A stretch of DNA of 64,000 bases from JAGVSR01 sp963750715 (GTDB lineage: Bacteria; Pseudomonadota; Alphaproteobacteria; Rhizobiales; Hyphomicrobiaceae). Shown one piece after another: positions 36,033-44,133 of this stretch. Numbering within the stretch: the stretch's first letter is position 1; every line of letters begins with the position of its first letter. The DNA lies in contig CAVVRP010000012.1 of NCBI GenBank assembly GCA_963750715.1, positions 1-64,000 of the forward strand, read 5' to 3'. A program made the translations under genes and the position numbers. The notes under the pieces are model-generated. The model made no database searches. It had not been told where the DNA came from and saw nothing but the letters and a program-made list of their open reading frames with translations.

Positions 36033-36580
36033 CTAGTCTTCCAAAGCGATATGATACTCGGTTCGCTTCATGAACGGCAGCGTCCAGGGAGGATTGTAGA
36101 ACGCCGCGATCGGCTCGCCCTCGGTCGCGATGCTCTGTGTCTTGATCCAACTCATTAGCTGGTCGCGGTGTTTCGCAAGGTAGCGTTCGCTCGACCAGCC
36201 GGAGAAGCGGATGGCGGCGAAGTGCCGGCGTGGGTCCGCCACGAGACGCACGCGGGATCGTTCGTTTGGGCCAGCGTTTCCAGGGTCCATTGCGCCGGCC
36301 TGAATCCCGCGCCGATCGGCTCGGTGCGTTCGCCCTGAACCTCGACTTCGGCGGCTGTGAGCGGGTCGTAGACGCGGATCTCGATGTCGCCGTCGCGGCG
36401 CTCGACCGAGTAGGAGGGTTGCGGCGTGCTGGCCATGAAGATTGACCACCCGAGTGACAACGAAGACAGCGTGGCGATGGCGGCAAGCGCCCACCAGAGG
36501 AACCGCCTCCATCGAGGCGGGCGCGGCACGGCTGGGTCAAGCGTCGCCGTCGGCAACCTACCATCTTTTCTTTTGATCAT
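36033..36580 (-). pseudogene. SOUL-family heme-binding protein, deleted and frameshifted
   Basis: The N-terminal part from ATG 36580 has one membrane segment (RFLWWALAAIATLSSLSLGW) and SYSVERRDGDIEIRVYDPL, the usual start of SOUL proteins. After IGAGFR the expected core (the KIAMTAPV-type repeat, about 50-60 residues) is missing, and the sequence jumps to WTLETLAQTNDP. There a one-base loss (three C instead of four) shifts the frame; the rest (RVRLVADPRRHFAAIRFSGW to FMKRTEYHIALED) is intact in another frame. Two lesions of different kinds indicate a true pseudogene. Confidence 0.75.
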
Positions 36581-37031
36581 GTGACGGGGGGTTACGCCCG
36601 GCTGCAGAAAACCGATCGGCTTCACAAGGATTTGCTGGAAAAGCAGCATCCCGGTATCGGGTTCGGCCACCGCGAAAATGGTGTGCCAAAAATGGGGGTG
36701 CGCGGGTGGAGGTGCGGCGACCCTGAGCACCGCACCCCCTTGGATCACGCCGGGGAAGTTAATCTCTTCAGGGTAAAGCCATATTGCAGGGTGCCACTGA
36801 ACCCGCTCTGAACGGGCCATTCATGTGACATTCATCTTGCGGAACCCAGTCCCGCGCGCGGAGCCTTACCAAAGTTTCACGATCAGTGCGCGCCGATGCC
36901 GCTTTCGCGGTGCCGTATTAACGCAATAAATCCACTGTCCGAAACTATACCATGTCGTGTCGACTGTCTGTGCCCGGTCACGCGACGGCTTTAGTCTGCT
37001 ACCGCGTTATGGGAGCGCGCCGCCGAACGAC
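36581..37031. other. Intergenic stretch before the efflux operon
   Basis: About 450 bases. A minus-strand frame in 36581-36820 is open and in phase with the SOUL start but shows no family. The promoter of the macA-macB operon should be in 36840-37030; no motif is claimed. Confidence 0.4.
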
Positions 37032-38516
37032 ATGAGAGTGAAGTCCACCTCGATGTTCAAGCGAATGGGATATCTCTTCACGCTCGCCGTGCCGCTGGTC
37101 GTGGCGGGACTGGCGGTCGCCTGGATGCTCGACTTGCGCACGGACGGCAACTCCGCAACGAGTTACGAAACTGCGACGGTCTCGACCGGTTCCATCCGCA
37201 AGATCGTGTCTTCGTCTGGGCCGGTGCGCGCGCTCGTCACCGTCAGTGTCGGCTCGCAGCTCTCCGGTCAGATCGACAAGGTGCTCGTCGACTTCAACAG
37301 CGAGGTGACGCCGGGTCAGGTTCTCGCAACGCTCGACGCGCGCACGTATGCCGCGCTGGTCGAGAAGGCGAAAGCCGATCTCGCCGCGGCTAAGGCGATC
37401 CGCGTCACGCAGACAGCCGCGCTCGTCAAAGCCCAGGCGTCGCTGCGCCTCGCCCACCGGACGATCGAGCGCCAGCAGACGCTGGCAGACAAAGGGTTCT
37501 CCGCGCAGTCGTCCCTCGACAGCGCCATCCGCGACGAAGAGATTGCCAAGGCCGAGATCGAGGTCGCTAATGCTCAGATCGAGAGCGCGACGGCGAACAT
37601 TGCCCAGCGCGAGGCAGCACTCGATCAGGCCCAGATCGACCTCGATCGCGCGGAAATCCGTTCGCCTGTCAGCGGCACGGTCATTTCGCGCACAGTGGAC
37701 CCCGGGCAAACGGTGGCGGCGAGCCTGCAGGCGCCCGAGCTTTTCAAGATCGCGCAGGACCTGTCGCACATCCGCATCGAGGCGCAGGTCAACGAAGCGG
37801 ACGTCGGCGCGGTGGCGCAAGGCAATGTGGTCACCTTTACCGTCGATGCCTATCCCGAACGCGAATTCAAAGGCATGGTCACGCAGGTGCGGCTCGCGGC
37901 GACCGAACTCAACAACGTCGTTACCTACACGGTCATAATCGAAGCCGGCAATGACGACCGACGTCTGTTTCCCGGCATGACGGCGAATGTTCAAATCGAG
38001 AGCGCGACCCACGAAGGAGTCCTGAGGGTTCCAAACGATGTCTTCCGCTTCAAGCCGCGAGGTGCGACCGCGGCCGCTTCTTCGTCGCCGGGCGGGGGGC
38101 AACGGGCCGAGCGGCTTGTGACGCGGCTCACGAACGAAGTGGAGTTGACGGCAGAGCAGGAAGCTATGGCACGGGCGGAGATCACCGCACTGGGCCAGGA
38201 GATGCGATCAGGTGCGCCAGCCGGCATGAGCACACCGTCTTTCGACCCGGCGGCCTTCCGTCAGAAGCTCGCGGTGCGGCTCGATCAGGTTCTGTTGCCG
38301 TCGTTGAATGACGAGCAGAGGCGCGCCTACGAAAAGTGGAAGCAGGGCCGCGAAACGGCTCGCTTCGCCACGTTGTGGCTGATTGGCCCCAATGGTCAGC
38401 CGGAAAACCGCAGCGTGCGCACCGGGCTGGCCGACGACCAGTTCACCGAGATCCTGGGTACGTCTCTCAAGGAGGGCGACCAGATCATCGTCCGGGCGCG
38501 GGAGGCCAAGCCATGA
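37032..38516 (+). CDS. macA: MacA-like periplasmic adaptor of an ABC efflux pump
   Basis: This membrane-fusion protein links an inner-membrane ABC permease to an outer-membrane channel. After an N-terminal membrane anchor (YLFTLAVPLVVAGLAVAWML) it shows the barrel-sandwich half VGSQLSGQIDKVLVDFNSEVTPGQVLATLD, a long coiled coil (about 120-220), the second half IRSPVSGTVISRTVDPGQTV, then the beta-barrel domain. An unusual insert of about 90 residues (Gly/Ala-rich, then TNEVELTAEQEAMARAE to YEKWKQGRE) sits before the last strand, where normal MacA has a short loop. The start is uncertain (ATG 36957, 37032 or 37053). The stop overlaps the ATPase gene as ATGA. Confidence 0.85.
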   Translation: MRVKSTSMFKRMGYLFTLAVPLVVAGLAVAWMLDLRTDGNSATSYETATVSTGSIRKIVSSSGPVRALVTVSVGSQLSGQIDKVLVDFNSEVTPGQVLATLDARTYAALVEKAKADLAAAKAIRVTQTAALVKAQASLRLAHRTIERQQTLADKGFSAQSSLDSAIRDEEIAKAEIEVANAQIESATANIAQREAALDQAQIDLDRAEIRSPVSGTVISRTVDPGQTVAASLQAPELFKIAQDLSHIRIEAQVNEADVGAVAQGNVVTFTVDAYPEREFKGMVTQVRLAATELNNVVTYTVIIEAGNDDRRLFPGMTANVQIESATHEGVLRVPNDVFRFKPRGATAAASSSPGGGQRAERLVTRLTNEVELTAEQEAMARAEITALGQEMRSGAPAGMSTPSFDPAAFRQKLAVRLDQVLLPSLNDEQRRAYEKWKQGRETARFATLWLIGPNGQPENRSVRTGLADDQFTEILGTSLKEGDQIIVRAREAKP

Positions 38517-39274
38517 CCGGCCCGGAGCCCGATGGCCGGTCGAAGTCGACACTGATCGAGGCAAGGGACATCGCCAGGCACTACCGGATGGGTGAGGAGA
38601 CGGTGCGTGCTCTTGACGGTGTCAGCGTCAAGATCGACGAGGGCGAATTCGTCGCCATCATGGGTGCGTCGGGTTCGGGCAAATCGACGATGATGAACCT
38701 GATCGGGGGGCTCGATGTGCCGACCAGCGGCCACCTGTTGATTGATGGCCGCGATATCGGCGAACTGTCCGCAGACGACCTCGCCGATCTGCGTAACCGG
38801 ACCGTCGGTTTCGTGTTCCAGCAGTTCAACCTGTTGCCGAGAACGACGGCGATGGGCCAGGTGATCCTGCCGCTGACGTACGCGCAGCCGCGGCCCGATG
38901 ATCCTGAAGCGATGGCGCGACATCGACTGGAGCAGGTGGGGCTTGGCCAGAGGCTCGGCCACTATCCGCGCCAGCTCTCCGGGGGCCAACAGCAGCGCGT
39001 CGCGATCGCCCGCGCTCTCGTCAACAACCCGAAGATCCTCCTGGCCGACGAACCGACCGGCGCCCTCGACGTCAAGACCTCGCTCGAGATCATGCGTCTG
39101 TTTGCGGATCTGAACCAGGAAGGCATCACTGTCATTGTCGTCACGCACGAGCCCGACATCGCCGCCTGGGCTCGCCGGAGAATAGTGTTCCGGGACGGCC
39201 GCGTCATAGAGGACGTGAAACAGCCGCCGTCGAATATTTCGTCGCCAGCCGTTTCGGTGCAGGTTCCGGCATGA
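38513..39274 (+). CDS. MacB-type ABC transporter, ATPase subunit
   Basis: The 253-residue ATPase energises the pump. Walker A is GASGSGKST (about 51-59), the Q-loop is in FVFQQFN, the signature is LSGGQQQRVAIARAL, Walker B is ILLADEPTGALD, and the switch His is in VIVVTHEPD. The family is that of LolD/MacB N-terminal domains. Here ATPase and permease are separate genes, unlike E. coli MacB, where they are fused. It overlaps both neighbours by four bases (ATGA), so the three genes form one translationally coupled operon. Confidence 0.92.
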   Translation: MTGPEPDGRSKSTLIEARDIARHYRMGEETVRALDGVSVKIDEGEFVAIMGASGSGKSTMMNLIGGLDVPTSGHLLIDGRDIGELSADDLADLRNRTVGFVFQQFNLLPRTTAMGQVILPLTYAQPRPDDPEAMARHRLEQVGLGQRLGHYPRQLSGGQQQRVAIARALVNNPKILLADEPTGALDVKTSLEIMRLFADLNQEGITVIVVTHEPDIAAWARRRIVFRDGRVIEDVKQPPSNISSPAVSVQVPA

Positions 39275-40503
39275 ATATCTGGGACAGCTTCCTCGTAGCC
39301 TTTATGGCGCTGAGAGCCAATCTGCTCCGCTCCGTTCTGACAACCCTCGGCATCGTCATCGGTGTCGCTTCCGTCATCATTCTGGTTGCGATCGGGTCTG
39401 GGGCGACCCGCGAGGTCGAGCGTCAGATCAATGCGCTGGGCACCAGCATGCTGGTCGTCTTTCCCGACAGTATGCGGATCATGGGCCGCTCGACCGGCGC
39501 GGGAACCGCGATCCCGCTGTCTGAGGCGGACCTTGCGGCCATCCGCGACAAGGTTCCCGCCGTTGTTGCCATATCGGGTCAGCTCGACGAAAGCGGTCCG
39601 ATCGTGCGCGGCAATTCCAATTGGACAACTTCACTCAGTGGCGTGCATCCCGAGTACACCTTCATTCGCGACTGGCCTCTAGAAAGCGGGCGCGATCTGA
39701 CGCAACAGGATATGCGCTCCGCCGCGCGCGTTGCGCTGATCGGCAAGACGGTCGTCAAGCAACTCTTTCCGGGTGAGGAGCCCGTCGGACAACAGGTGCG
39801 CATCAAAAATGTGCCATTCGAGATTGTCGGCGTTCTGGCTGCCAAAGGCCAGTCCAGCATGGGGCGTGACCAGGACGACGTCGTGCTGATGCCGCTTACG
39901 ACGGCACGTAACCGCATCGTCGGCAAGAGCGTTGTGCAGAACGATCAGGTTGGCCGCATGTACATCAAGGTCGATGAGTCGGCCGACCTGAAAGATGTAC
40001 AGGAAGAAATCGAAGTCCTGATGCGCCAGCGGCGCAAGCCTGCCCCCGGTGCCGAAGACTCGTTCTCTGTGCGCAACCTCGCTGAATTCATGAAGGCGAG
40101 GACGGAGGTTCTGACGACGCTCAGTTATCTTCTCGGCGCAACCTCGGCGATTTCGCTGATCGTCGGCGGTATCGGCATCATGAACGTGATGCTGGTATCC
40201 GTCACCGAGCGAACGCGCGAGATCGGCTTGCGCATGGCGGTCGGCGGACGCCGCCGGGATATCCTGCTTCAATTCCTCGTCGAAGCCGTCACTCTTTGCC
40301 TGTTGGGAGGTGTCATTGGAATGGCGTTCGGCTTGGGCATTTCAATGGCCATTGCCTACGCGGCGAATTGGCCGGTGCAAGTCAGCCCGGCGGTGCTTGC
40401 ACTGGCGCTTGCCGCTTCTGCCGGGACCGGCATATTCTTTGGGTTTTTCCCCGCCCGCCGGGCCGCCGGATTGAATCCAATTGACGCACTTCGAAGCGAG
40501 TAA
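39271..40503 (+). CDS. MacB-type ABC transporter, permease subunit
   Basis: The 410-residue permease has four membrane segments: one at about 17-42 (LLRSVLTTLGIVIGVASVIILVAIG), a large periplasmic MacB-core domain (about 50-270), then three at about 285-400. ETRTRGIGLRMAVGG-like sequence (ERTREIGLRMAVGGRRRDIL) is the cytoplasmic coupling helix contacting the ATPase. The likely cargo of such MacAB-like systems is a macrolide, peptide, siderophore or lipid-linked compound; the sequence does not tell which. No outer-membrane factor gene is in the operon. Confidence 0.92.
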   Translation: MNIWDSFLVAFMALRANLLRSVLTTLGIVIGVASVIILVAIGSGATREVERQINALGTSMLVVFPDSMRIMGRSTGAGTAIPLSEADLAAIRDKVPAVVAISGQLDESGPIVRGNSNWTTSLSGVHPEYTFIRDWPLESGRDLTQQDMRSAARVALIGKTVVKQLFPGEEPVGQQVRIKNVPFEIVGVLAAKGQSSMGRDQDDVVLMPLTTARNRIVGKSVVQNDQVGRMYIKVDESADLKDVQEEIEVLMRQRRKPAPGAEDSFSVRNLAEFMKARTEVLTTLSYLLGATSAISLIVGGIGIMNVMLVSVTERTREIGLRMAVGGRRRDILLQFLVEAVTLCLLGGVIGMAFGLGISMAIAYAANWPVQVSPAVLALALAASAGTGIFFGFFPARRAAGLNPIDALRSE

Positions 40504-40730
40504 CCAATTGATCCGATTGCGTCCCAATAACGCAACGCAGCAATGTTTTTGATTTGTTCCTGAAAAAGCCGCTTATTTCACTTCAAGTAAATCTATACGT
40601 TCTGGATGAATTGACCGCTTCATGGACAATGTTGCGGCAAAAAAACAGTGTCAAATGCAAATTAAGGCGATATAACGCGATCCGCTGCTTTCCCATCGCC
40701 TAAAAAACTGTGACCCGAAGAGGAATGAAT
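40504..40730. promoter_or_regulatory. AT-rich promoter region of H-NS-like gene
   Basis: This 227-base gap is notably richer in A and T than its surroundings and lies directly upstream of an H-NS-like gene. H-NS-type proteins bind such DNA and commonly repress themselves. No exact boxes are claimed. Confidence 0.4.
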
Positions 40731-41051
40731 ATGGCTACCGTAAATGTCGATAAGCTCACACTGAAGGAGTTGAACGACCTCGAAGCGAAGCTCGCCAAGG
40801 CAAAGTCGCAGGTCCGTGAAAAGTCAAAAGCGGAATTGAAGGACAAGATCGAGCGCCTGGTCGATGGTACGGGCTTCAGTGTCGCCGAGCTTTACGGCTT
40901 TGCCGTCAAGGGGCGAGGCCGCGGCAAGTCCGCAGCAAAGTATGCCAATCCCGAGAACCGCGCCGAGACATGGACCGGCCGGGGCCGAAAGCCGAATTGG
41001 CTCGTCGCGCGTCTCAAGAAAGGCGCGAATATCGACGACTTCGCAATCTGA
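40731..41051 (+). CDS. H-NS/HvrA-family nucleoid protein
   Basis: The 106-residue protein has an N-terminal coiled coil (LTLKELNDLEAKLAKAKSQV, about 9-28) for oligomerisation and a C-terminal DNA-binding motif, KYANPENRAETWTGRGRKPNWL. That is the AT-hook-like WTGRGRxPxWL loop of H-NS proteins. In alphaproteobacteria relatives (HvrA and similar) tune transcription and silence foreign AT-rich DNA. ATG 40731 follows GAGGA; an upstream in-frame ATG/GTG is weaker. A terminator follows. Confidence 0.92.
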   Translation: MATVNVDKLTLKELNDLEAKLAKAKSQVREKSKAELKDKIERLVDGTGFSVAELYGFAVKGRGRGKSAAKYANPENRAETWTGRGRKPNWLVARLKKGANIDDFAI

Positions 41052-41077
41052 AGTTCTGTCGTTTTCTGCTCACATCG

Positions 41078-41110
41078 AACGCCCGCGCATCAGTTCGGGC
41101 GTTTTTCTTT
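41078..41110 (+). terminator. Terminator of H-NS-like gene
   Basis: An 8-bp perfect stem (aacgcccg / cgggcgtt) with a 10-base loop is followed by TTTTTCTTT on the plus strand, 27 bases after the stop codon. It is a classic rho-independent terminator. Confidence 0.88.
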
Positions 41111-41197
41111 ACCGTTGTGAGAATGCTCTACGGGGGTCTTGCGATTGCGAAACGGTTTCGTAGAATTAGACAGTGGTTCAACCGAACGGAGGCCGTG

Positions 41198-41380
41198 ATG
41201 AACGCCGTTGAAGTTCAGGAACACGCTCGCCGCATGTGGGAAAATCTCGGACCCAAGGCTATTGCGCACGCCGCGCAGCAGGCCCGGGCTTTCGAGCAGC
41301 AGGGCAAATCAGGCGAGGCGAAGGACTGGCGCCGAATAGAAGATGCCTTGAAACTACTGAATGGTCCTGCGGTCAGCTGA
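41198..41380 (+). CDS. Small conserved hypothetical protein, 60 residues
   Basis: ATG 41198 has GGAGG six bases upstream. The product (MNAVEVQEHARRMWENLGPK, then AIAHAAQQARAFEQQGKSGEA and WRRIEDALKLLNGP) is helical and soluble, and belongs to a small rhizobial family of unknown function. It lies just after the H-NS terminator, so it has its own promoter. Confidence 0.75.
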   Translation: MNAVEVQEHARRMWENLGPKAIAHAAQQARAFEQQGKSGEAKDWRRIEDALKLLNGPAVS

Positions 41381-41470
41381 GATAGCGGCTGTAAACTGGA
41401 GCGAGAACAATCAATGCTTTGTGGCATGGCCGACGACGCTTTGCGCGCGTCATCCGCGGATCTTTCCGCG

Positions 41471-41713
41471 TCAGATATCGCCCCGATGCAGCCATTCCCA
41501 CAAGAGCAGGGTGATGGTGTAGCCGACGCCCATGAACAGGAAACTCTGGGCAATATCAGGAAGCAACTCTCCGGAAAAACCGAGCGCGTCTGGAGCATGA
41601 TGCACGACCAACCCGAGCGCCAAAAAGACGAGAGCGAAAAAGCCAAAAACGGATTGAATGAACTTCTGCGAATGGACGCGGAGATCGCGAAGTGGCACTT
41701 CGTCGTTGTGCAT
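41471..41713 (-). CDS. Small inner-membrane protein, two segments
   Basis: The 80-residue product (from ATG 41713) has two hydrophobic helices: FIQSVFGFFALVFLALGLVV and FLFMGVGYTITLLLWEW, with charged ends. It is encoded 75 bases after cca on the same strand and may be its operon partner. The start is uncertain: ATG 41728 is also in frame, and the ORF stays open back into cca. No family is recognised. Confidence 0.55.
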   Translation of the reverse strand: MHNDEVPLRDLRVHSQKFIQSVFGFFALVFLALGLVVHHAPDALGFSGELLPDIAQSFLFMGVGYTITLLLWEWLHRGDI

Positions 41714-41787
41714 GGACAGCCTACGCATACAATAACTGATGGCTTGGAACACCTTAGCGTGCGAGCGATTGGGCTGGAAGCGGGAAT

Positions 41788-43047
41788 TTACGACTTCGTA
41801 ACCATTGCGATCCGCTGCAACTCCTCGGCAAGCCTCGCCGGGTCGGCGGGAAACTCCGCACCGATCCACCAGTCCTCGAATTCCGAGATGATCTTGCCGA
41901 CAAGCGGCCCTGAAGCGATCCCCAGTTCCAGCACATCGGAACCTCGCACAGGCATCTCGGGAGCCGTCCAGCGATCGACGAGACGCAACCGTTCACGCCG
42001 GCCGATGCTATCGGAGGGATCGCCGCTGCGCGACCAGGCATAGAGCAGCCCGTCGATGAAGGCCTGGGCGCCATGCCTGTAAAGGGTGGCCTTCGCCACG
42101 CGTTCGGGGGTCGTTGGATCATATGCGGGATCGGGCATCACCGTGCGTGCGAGCCGCTCGAATTCGTTCGACGACAGACGTAGCTTGTCGCGCAACTGCA
42201 TCGCGCCGCCGAGCTTGGCGACCGCAAGCACGCCGAGGCGGACAACTGGATCGGGTCGACTGCTCAAGGCCGTCTCGATGCCGAGAAGGCGTTTGAAGGC
42301 AGCGACGTCGCCTTGCACACCAAGCACGCGGGCCAGCACGCCGCTTCGTGCCATGACGGCAAGGCAGGCTGCGGCCTTCGGCGCCACGATCAGGCGCATC
42401 ATCTCGGCGCGGACACGCTCTGCGGACAGGCTGTCGAGCCCGTGCTGCAGCTCGATTGCGGCCTGGAGCCCCTTCTTGTCGACGTCGCCGCTCGTGTACT
42501 CGGCGGTGAAGCGGAAGAAGCGAAGAATGCGTAGATAGTCTTCTCGGATGCGATCGTGCGCATCGCCGATGAAGCGTACCTTGCGCTCGACGAGATCGGC
42601 GTAGCCGCCGAGCGGATCGTGCACGGTGCCGCCGGCATCGCAATAGAGCGCATTGATGGTGAAGTCGCGCCGGTTCGCGTCCTCGCGCCAGTCGTCTGTG
42701 AAGGCGACGATCGCCCTCCGCCCGTCTGTCTCGACGTCGCGCCGCAGCGTTGTCACTTCGAACGGCGTATGATTTACGATGACCGTCACGGTGCCGTGTT
42801 CCAGTCCGGTCGGCACGACTTTCAGGCCTACGGCCTCCGCCAGCTTCATGACGGTTTCGGGTCGCGCCGGAGTGGCGATGTCTATATCTTTCACCGGAAC
42901 GCCGATGAGGGCATTGCGAACAGAGCCGCCGACGATGCGGGCGGGAGCTTCGCACTCGATCGCGGCCAACACGGTTTGTGTTTCCTCACGCTTCAGCCAA
43001 CCGGCTTCAGCCAGAGAAGGCGGCACAGCTGCGGCCTTATCCATCAT
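41788..43047 (-). CDS. cca: CCA tRNA nucleotidyltransferase / poly(A) polymerase family
   Basis: The 419-residue enzyme repairs or adds the 3' CCA of tRNAs. The class II nucleotidyltransferase motif is RIVGGSVRNALIGVPVKDIDIAT, with catalytic Asp pair D-I-D at about 54-56. Next come RRDVETDGRRA and RRDFTINALYCD, the RNA-binding EDYLRILRFFRF and a helical C-terminal domain. It is preceded by AGGAG. It follows the Nudix and DUF6111 genes with a spacing of six bases, forming an operon of three, an arrangement seen across rhizobia. Confidence 0.93.
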   Translation of the reverse strand: MMDKAAAVPPSLAEAGWLKREETQTVLAAIECEAPARIVGGSVRNALIGVPVKDIDIATPARPETVMKLAEAVGLKVVPTGLEHGTVTVIVNHTPFEVTTLRRDVETDGRRAIVAFTDDWREDANRRDFTINALYCDAGGTVHDPLGGYADLVERKVRFIGDAHDRIREDYLRILRFFRFTAEYTSGDVDKKGLQAAIELQHGLDSLSAERVRAEMMRLIVAPKAAACLAVMARSGVLARVLGVQGDVAAFKRLLGIETALSSRPDPVVRLGVLAVAKLGGAMQLRDKLRLSSNEFERLARTVMPDPAYDPTTPERVAKATLYRHGAQAFIDGLLYAWSRSGDPSDSIGRRERLRLVDRWTAPEMPVRGSDVLELGIASGPLVGKIISEFEDWWIGAEFPADPARLAEELQRIAMVTKS

Positions 43048-43053
43048 CCGCTC

Positions 43054-43332
43054 CTAATCGATGTGTCCTGGCTGGATCTGGCCATCTTTCATGACGGGCG
43101 GTTCGTAGTGTTGTCCAGGGCGTCCGCCAGATGTCGAGCCAACGGCGACGAGCGTCACGATGACGAGGACCGTGCCTGCGAGAAACAGCCAGATCAGCGG
43201 TGCATCGTCGAGAATCCGGGGCGGCGCTTCGCCCGTCGCAGAAGCCTCAGGCCGCGTCATGTAGGTGTAGACGAGGTAGATCACGGTCGGCAGCAGGAAC
43301 AGCAGCAGGTTCTCGATAACGACGCGGATCAT
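43054..43332 (-). CDS. DUF6111 family membrane protein
   Basis: The 92-residue protein starts MIRVVIENLLLFLLPTVIYL and has a second segment (LIWLFLAGTVLVIVTLVAV). The two-helix arrangement and position between a Nudix CoA pyrophosphatase gene and cca match DUF6111. The start ATG overlaps the Nudix stop (ATGA). Function is unknown. Confidence 0.85.
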   Translation of the reverse strand: MIRVVIENLLLFLLPTVIYLVYTYMTRPEASATGEAPPRILDDAPLIWLFLAGTVLVIVTLVAVGSTSGGRPGQHYEPPVMKDGQIQPGHID

Positions 43333-43997
43333 GGTGCAAACAGCCTTTCGTGCATGTTCTTCAAAATACCTGCGGTAGCGCCCCATATATAGTGTTCGCC
43401 ATACGGCATTGCATGAAAATGGCGTTCGCTTCCCGCAATGACGCGGGCATCGCGCCGATGGTTGGCGGCGTCCATCAGAAAGCCGAGGGGCACCTCGAAC
43501 ACGCCCGCCACTTCGTGGGGATCGAGCCGCAGCTGAAAGGCGGGAATGACGAGGGCCACCACCGGCGAGATGAGGTAGTCCGTTCCGGTCCGGTAGTTGT
43601 CCAGAAAGCCCAGCGGTTCAATGAAGGAGGCAGCGATCCCCACCTCTTCTTCGGCTTCTCGTAAAGCCGTCGCCAGCGGTCCCTCGTCGTCATGTTCCAC
43701 CTTGCCGCCCGGGAATGCGATCTGCCCGGCATGAGCGGTGAGATGGTCGGTGCGCCGGGTCAGCAACACGGTGAGGGGATCGCGCGCGATGACCGGAACG
43801 AGAACGGCGGCGGCGCGAACAGCCGTTGGCGCGCCAAGCGCGGCGTGGGCGCCGGGATTGAGATCAAAATCGCTCGGAGAGTGAACAGCGGACAAGGCGC
43901 CCCGTGCCGGCAACGGGGACAATCGCGTCGAGACGAGTTTTCGGAATGCGTCGCCGCTGTGCAGGGCTGACGGCTCGGTCGGATTTACCAAGTTCAT
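43329..43997 (-). CDS. Nudix hydrolase, CoA pyrophosphatase-like
   Basis: The 222-residue protein has a complete Nudix box, GGKVEHDDEGPLATALREAEEEVGI (about 97-121, with the metal-binding REAEEE). The preceding RTDHLTAHAGQIAFPGG is the NUDIX-CoA signature type (LLTxRxxxLxxHxGQxAFPGGK). It would cleave CoA or other nucleoside diphosphate derivatives. First gene of the Nudix-DUF6111-cca operon; its promoter lies in the gap before 44134, shared divergently with the secreted protein. Confidence 0.9.
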   Translation of the reverse strand: MNLVNPTEPSALHSGDAFRKLVSTRLSPLPARGALSAVHSPSDFDLNPGAHAALGAPTAVRAAAVLVPVIARDPLTVLLTRRTDHLTAHAGQIAFPGGKVEHDDEGPLATALREAEEEVGIAASFIEPLGFLDNYRTGTDYLISPVVALVIPAFQLRLDPHEVAGVFEVPLGFLMDAANHRRDARVIAGSERHFHAMPYGEHYIWGATAGILKNMHERLFAP

Positions 43998-44133
43998 GAT
44001 AGGTGAAGCATACAGCCGACGCGCGATGCATGGGAATACGGCGCGGTCTTGATTGCCGCCATTTTTTGTCCAAGAGGGTCATGATAATGCTGGCAAGGGA
44101 CATTAACTGCGCAAGTTGCATGAAGGATTGGCG

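Noticed and set aside
36999..38102. 367-codon minus-strand ORF
   Set aside because: Antisense shadow of the MacA-like adaptor; Arg/His-rich composition typical of reversed GC-rich genes.
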